Positions 35,015 through 38,672 of a stretch of DNA of 38,672 nt are shown one piece after another. A program made the position numbers and the translations under genes. How positions within the stretch are numbered: the stretch's first letter is position 1; every line of letters starts with the position of its first letter. Origin of the DNA: a virus. The stretch covers positions 1 through 38,672 of IMG/VR virus record IMGVR_UViG_3300018080_000065; one strand, 5' to 3'. A model generated the notes under the pieces. The model searched no databases. It was not told where the DNA came from and was given only the letters and a program-made list of their open reading frames with translations.

Positions 35015-37013
35015 TATTTTCTGCTTGAGAAGTTACTTTTGCACCTATTAATTCACGGTCTAAAGTTTCCTGTCTTTCTAACTCGTTTACGAACTGCCAT
35101 AGTTTAAAAAGCCTTTCGTCAGACATTTGACCTATTTCTGTTATAGTCTTTGCTCTATTTAATGCAGCCATAGCGCGGTTTTCTTCAGATTCAGAAATTC
35201 TTTCAGTTGATAGAGCTAAGTCACTATGCAGCCTTCCTCTTCTTTCCGAAGCACTCGACAATTTTTCTATTGATCCTGCTTTATTTAGCTCTAGTTGAGA
35301 GTTAAGGACTTGCTGTTGTATCTGTTGTTGTTGTTGAGCTGCTTGTTGCTGAGCTTTATAGTTTTGTTCTATTTGTTGGTTAAACTCTGATTTACCTTGA
35401 AGCGGCGCTGCTTTAGCTAGCATATCTGGTGTTACTATGCTGCTTTGAGGACCTCCAGTAAGCTGATAAAGGTCTGTAAGCTGTCTGAAGTAGATTTGCT
35501 TCTGTGTGTCTGTTAAAACGCCTTCTTGGACGCTTATATCGTATTTTAATGAATCTTTTTCATAAAACTTATCACTTACTTTTTGATTTATTATTCTTTC
35601 TATCTTTTCTGGCTTCCATGTTTGTATTAACTTAAGTGCTTTTTTAGATATTTGCTCTTGAGCAAATCTTAAGTTGTCAAACAAGTCTTGTAAATTGACG
35701 ATGGAAGCGCCTTGTCTTAACATCATCATCAATCCTGACTCTTGATTGTTTTCCGTCATTCCAAAGGCGGCATCATTTATCCCTGCTATATTCATTATAT
35801 CTTGGTCAAATTGCTTTTGAAGCTCGAACATACCTTGTGGTATTTGAGCTGGTTGGATTTTTTCTATATCTCCTGGCTGTGTATCTTCTTCTTTCCAGAT
35901 AACTTTGCCTTGAGATGTTTGAAATAAGGACCTTGGATTTATTACAGAAGATTTTTTAGCTAACCACCCTGAGTTGATATTAGAATCCAGGACATCTATC
36001 ATCTGGGAGCGTCTTTTGTTAGCTTCTCTTTGCGGATCAATTTGACATCTGACTAAAGACTGTATCTTTAAAGCCCATGAGTCAGATTCAGGCTCAAATA
36101 AGCCTACCATTGGAACGAAAGGATACTCATTTAAACCAAACTGATTGCGTTCGGTTCTCATTAGCTGGTCATTTACAATAATATTGCATTCAATATATTT
36201 TTTAGGCTTTTTAACTACTTTTAATTGAGGATAATTTTTTAAAAAGAATCTAAGTCCTTCATCATCACCACCCCATTCAGTGAATTCTCCGGTTTCTTCG
36301 TCAACAATCATTGGGACTGATTCCCAGCCTTGTTTATAGTATTCATTATAAGCTACAAACTCTTCTCCATTAGGCTGTCTCTGATATGGTAGCCAAGTAA
36401 ACTTATCGTCTCTAGACCATCCTTCTTTAGCTAAAATCTTGAGATCCTTTTCTTGGCCAGGCAATAGAGACATCGCTTGCTGCATACTAAGATATTTACG
36501 TTTAATTACATATGAACAATCTGAAAAATCTAATTGAGTGAAATAAGGGTCGGTAATAAAACCAGAGTAAGGAGTTCTTCCAAATTTGACATCACCGTTT
36601 ACTGGATCATCTCTATAGTCCATCCAAATGTTTAATAGATTGAATCCAGTCTTTAAAGCACCACCAAAAGCTTCTGAAATAGCCCTGTATCCATTTCCAT
36701 AATTAAGAGCATATAAAAGTAATTGAGAGCGTTGATCAGCTGATGCTTGGTCTGAGTTCTCAGTAGGTACTACAATGGAACTTAAACGGTTCTTTCTCTG
36801 ATATCCAGATAGTAAGTTGATATTTCTTCTAATATAATTAAAGACAAGGGCACTTCTACCCTCTTCAAAAAGCTTTTGCTTTTCCTTTTCATTCCACTGG
36901 TCTCCCAGAAATGCGCGTAAATCTAAATCTGCTAATGGATAGAAGGGATTCCATGCAAGATAAGCTTCTTCATATCTCTCATCGTACTCACGCACAATAG
37001 AATTGTCTGTCAT
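34929..37013 (-). CDS. Portal protein
   Basis: A 694-residue protein directly downstream of terminase, with a portal-like N-terminus (FYPLADLDLRAFLGDQW, RSALVFNYIRRNINLLSGYQ), a wing/stem region (NEYPFVPMVGLFEPESDSWA, VRCQIDPQREANKRRSQMID) and a C-terminal glutamine-rich coiled coil (KAQQQAAQQQQQIQQQVLNS, residues about 555-580), the barrel helix typical of P22-like portals. Twelve copies would form the DNA channel at one capsid vertex. Its ATG follows ACGCGAGGACA. The 3' end is overlapped on the other strand by the inserted HNH gene. Confidence 0.88.
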   Translation of the reverse strand: MTDNSIVREYDERYEEAYLAWNPFYPLADLDLRAFLGDQWNEKEKQKLFEEGRSALVFNYIRRNINLLSGYQRKNRLSSIVVPTENSDQASADQRSQLLLYALNYGNGYRAISEAFGGALKTGFNLLNIWMDYRDDPVNGDVKFGRTPYSGFITDPYFTQLDFSDCSYVIKRKYLSMQQAMSLLPGQEKDLKILAKEGWSRDDKFTWLPYQRQPNGEEFVAYNEYYKQGWESVPMIVDEETGEFTEWGGDDEGLRFFLKNYPQLKVVKKPKKYIECNIIVNDQLMRTERNQFGLNEYPFVPMVGLFEPESDSWALKIQSLVRCQIDPQREANKRRSQMIDVLDSNINSGWLAKKSSVINPRSLFQTSQGKVIWKEEDTQPGDIEKIQPAQIPQGMFELQKQFDQDIMNIAGINDAAFGMTENNQESGLMMMLRQGASIVNLQDLFDNLRFAQEQISKKALKLIQTWKPEKIERIINQKVSDKFYEKDSLKYDISVQEGVLTDTQKQIYFRQLTDLYQLTGGPQSSIVTPDMLAKAAPLQGKSEFNQQIEQNYKAQQQAAQQQQQIQQQVLNSQLELNKAGSIEKLSSASERRGRLHSDLALSTERISESEENRAMAALNRAKTITEIGQMSDERLFKLWQFVNELERQETLDRELIGAKVTSQAENIKKEDSLPLDQSAPVQPLSDKNFSGVSQ

Positions 37014-37017
37014 ATAA

Positions 37018-37028
37018 TGTCCTCGCGT
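37018..37028 (-). promoter_or_regulatory. CGCGAGGA-type leader / extended ribosome-binding site (portal)
   Basis: ACGCGAGGACA read leftward, four bases before the portal ATG. Its core CGCGAGGACA is identical to the element before the leader peptide at 7396 and differs by one base from those at 17801 and 28949. Confidence 0.6.
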
Positions 37029-37081
37029 ATGCCTGACTCTTCCTTTTACAGGGTGGCTTAGAGTCTTTTTCCTATTTGCTT

Positions 37082-37291
37082 TTACTCGTTGCTATAACCC
37101 CCAACATAAGGGACTTGTCTTTCTTTACCAGTAACAGGAGTTAGATCAATTTCTTTTTCTGTATACTTTTCGATTGCATCTTCAATTAATTCTTCTGCAA
37201 AGTTATCAGGGTGCTTATTTTGCCATTTTAAAAGTACGGAACAGCTAGTAAATGTCAATGCTATCAATACTAACATTATATTTGTTTTCAT
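37082..37291 (-). CDS. Small lipoprotein (69 aa), paralogue of the protein at 10098
   Basis: A 69-residue protein with a short signal sequence and lipobox (MLVLIALTFTSCSVLLKW, probable lipidated C17), then NKHPDNFAEELIEDAIEKYT followed by EKEIDLTP, and a tail VPYVGGYSNE. The central segment matches the C-terminus of the single-span membrane protein at 10098. It lies between terminase and portal, where related podoviruses often carry a small membrane protein. An outer-membrane spanin-like or assembly-related role is possible, but the acidic helical tail is not a typical proline-rich spanin. Confidence 0.7.
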   Translation of the reverse strand: MKTNIMLVLIALTFTSCSVLLKWQNKHPDNFAEELIEDAIEKYTEKEIDLTPVTGKERQVPYVGGYSNE

Positions 37292-37402
37292 TTTTAAAAC
37301 TCTCCTCCTTACATTGAAGCAAAATCAACGTAAAGTATTTCGCTACTATTAATGTTAATTATAACTAAATTTTTAATTAAATTCACCTAAATAATAAATA
37401 TT

Positions 37403-38650
37403 TTAATGATACAGTCTTTCAAGTTCTTCAGCGTCTCTTTCTGTAAACTCTGGTCTTAGATTTTTATTAAAAAAATGCGTATAGCATTGATACCTAATGC
37501 TATCCATTAAATGGTCATTCTTTTTAATCGGCTTGTCCTCTCCTCTCTCGGAAGCCTTAGAATCCCATAAATAATTACTAAACTCTTTAATAGTTTCTAC
37601 ACAATTAGAACATATCTTTAAGGTTCCATTAGAAATAAGCTGACCAACAAATCTTATTCCTGGTATCACGTCATTAATAGCGTCTGTTACATTAAAAATG
37701 CCGTTACGTCTAAGCTCTTGCTTAAATGAAGCAGCAGATGGATCTATATAAATTCTTTTTACATTATAACCTCTTATGAATTCCATCATATCTAATGCAT
37801 AATCATAGTCTGATTTTTGGCGTAATTCTTTTTTTGAATCATAATAGTATTCCTTCTCTAACCACATATTTGGATAAACACCAGGGTTATACCCAATTAA
37901 GGTAAAAACACAAGGATTAGTAGTTCCATAATCCACTCCAACGATATAATAATCCGCAGGAGCAGGAGGCATTTGTATTGTATGAAGTTCTTCATCAAAG
38001 AAATCATAAACAGCCCCATCAGCTAAAACCCATTCCCCAAGTATGTACCTCTTATACCATAGCCCTTGATACTCAGCAGATAGGTCATCTATATATTTTT
38101 TAGTTAATGTAGGATTATCATGAATACTATAAGAAAAGACTTTTAAATCTAGTTCTTTCTCTCTATCTATGAAATCCCTTTTAAGCCAATGATATGGAGA
38201 ATCTGGGTTAGTAGAACAAAATAATTTAGATTCAGGAATAGAAAGCCTTGATAAAAGCATTTTAAAGAAATTCTCGGGGAGAAGAGAAGCCTCGTCGAGT
38301 AATGCTCCTGCGAACTCCGATCCTCTGATTTTAGCTTCAGCTCTATCATCATTGGCTCCGACAACATACATAGTTCGGTTATATAACGTAACCTCTCCCT
38401 TTCCAATAGAATACTGTACATCGTTACCTACGATCTCCTGCAGTGGACTTATAATATTTCTTTTAATAGTTTTATCAGTCCTGCCACATATAATCAACGG
38501 TCCTTTAGGTCCTGAGCTACAGAAGTCTAACCATCGTAGGAGGGCGATGAAAGACTTCCCAGCACGTACAGGGCCCTCAAAGATATTAATCCGTGCTTTC
38601 GATTCTCTATATGATTCTATTTGCTTATTACTAAGCTTGTTTAATGCCAT
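37403..38650 (-). CDS. Terminase large subunit
   Basis: A 415-residue packaging motor. The ATPase shows Walker A GPVRAGKS (residues 26-33), Walker B ALLDEAS (116-122) and a coupling motif STNPD (146-150). The RNase H-like nuclease shows VDYGTTNP (D240), YIDPSAAS (D303) and DHLMDSIRY (D379, D383), the three metal-binding sites that cut concatemers. Length and motif order are normal. The start follows ATCCGCGAGTACTAA. The first 101 bases of the window repeat the start of this gene because the contig overlaps itself. Confidence 0.95.
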   Translation of the reverse strand: MALNKLSNKQIESYRESKARINIFEGPVRAGKSFIALLRWLDFCSSGPKGPLIICGRTDKTIKRNIISPLQEIVGNDVQYSIGKGEVTLYNRTMYVVGANDDRAEAKIRGSEFAGALLDEASLLPENFFKMLLSRLSIPESKLFCSTNPDSPYHWLKRDFIDREKELDLKVFSYSIHDNPTLTKKYIDDLSAEYQGLWYKRYILGEWVLADGAVYDFFDEELHTIQMPPAPADYYIVGVDYGTTNPCVFTLIGYNPGVYPNMWLEKEYYYDSKKELRQKSDYDYALDMMEFIRGYNVKRIYIDPSAASFKQELRRNGIFNVTDAINDVIPGIRFVGQLISNGTLKICSNCVETIKEFSNYLWDSKASERGEDKPIKKNDHLMDSIRYQCYTHFFNKNLRPEFTERDAEELERLYH

Positions 38651-38672
38651 TTAGTACTCGCGGATGCGCCTA
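38550..38672. repeat. Terminal direct repeat, right copy (contig overlap)
   Basis: Exact copy of positions 1-123. Joining the two places the small coupled frames at 150-460 directly upstream of the terminase gene and makes all leftward genes one continuous arc from 7798 round to 10098. Confidence 0.9.

Noticed and set aside
1-38672. CRISPR array, insertion sequence, rRNA or tyrosine integrase
   Set aside because: No regularly spaced repeats, no transposase, no rRNA segment and no R..HxxR..Y integrase pattern were seen.

Overview
The window is the essentially complete genome of an AT-rich tailed dsDNA phage, most likely a podovirus. Its first 123 bases are repeated exactly as its last 123, so the contig closes into a circle of about 38,549 bp. 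The head and tail gene set is terminase, portal, scaffold, an N4-gp56-type capsid, an adaptor-like protein, a nozzle-like protein, internal ejection proteins and glycine/alanine-rich fibres. There is no tape measure, sheath or base plate. I recognise no endolysin, DNA polymerase or replicative helicase. The host cannot be read from the sequence.

Layout. Positions 150-7798 are a leftward early block. It holds small zinc-ribbon proteins, an XRE regulator, tRNA-Thr(UGU), a TerS-like protein, a ParB-fold protein, a phosphoesterase and RNA ligase pair, a SpoVG-like protein, a RusA resolvase, and a replication initiator with an origin-like palindrome inside its gene. Upstream of the initiator lies a control region with tandemly duplicated ribosome-binding sites, a leader peptide and a probable antisense RNA. 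Positions 7822-10099 run rightward: a good sigma70-type promoter, a small acidic protein, a RecT-like annealing protein, a YqaJ exonuclease, and a possible small RNA with a strong terminator. Positions 10098-38650 are the leftward late block, with fibres nearest 10-18 kb, then ejection, tail, head and packaging genes. The late block is interrupted by rightward accessory genes: a ribbon-helix-helix protein (17979-18158), a cassette of serine recombinase, HNH nuclease, helix-turn-helix/RNA-polymerase-alpha-CTD fusion and tiny hydrophobic peptide (19170-20544), and a four-zinc-ribbon HNH nuclease (34217-35014).

The most striking locus is the major capsid gene (30193-32825). It can be read as a continuous 313-residue protein only if three group I introns are removed. 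The four exons are 261, 38, 12 and 631 nt. The third exon is a 12-nt micro-exon between two sister introns. All three predicted 5' splice sites have a P1 helix with a U.G wobble, all three 3' sites follow a G, and the P7 helix covaries between the sister introns. Intron 1 carries a LAGLIDADG endonuclease gene. Intron 3 seems to carry a decayed LAGLIDADG gene on the opposite strand. With three HNH genes as well, the genome is heavily loaded with homing elements.

Other leads are the HTH-alphaCTD chimera, the IncFII-like control logic upstream of the replication gene, a GC-rich CGCGAGGA leader at four gene starts, and the adjacent phosphoesterase and RNA ligase, which could repair cleaved RNA. 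All functional assignments come from motifs read by eye, with no database search.
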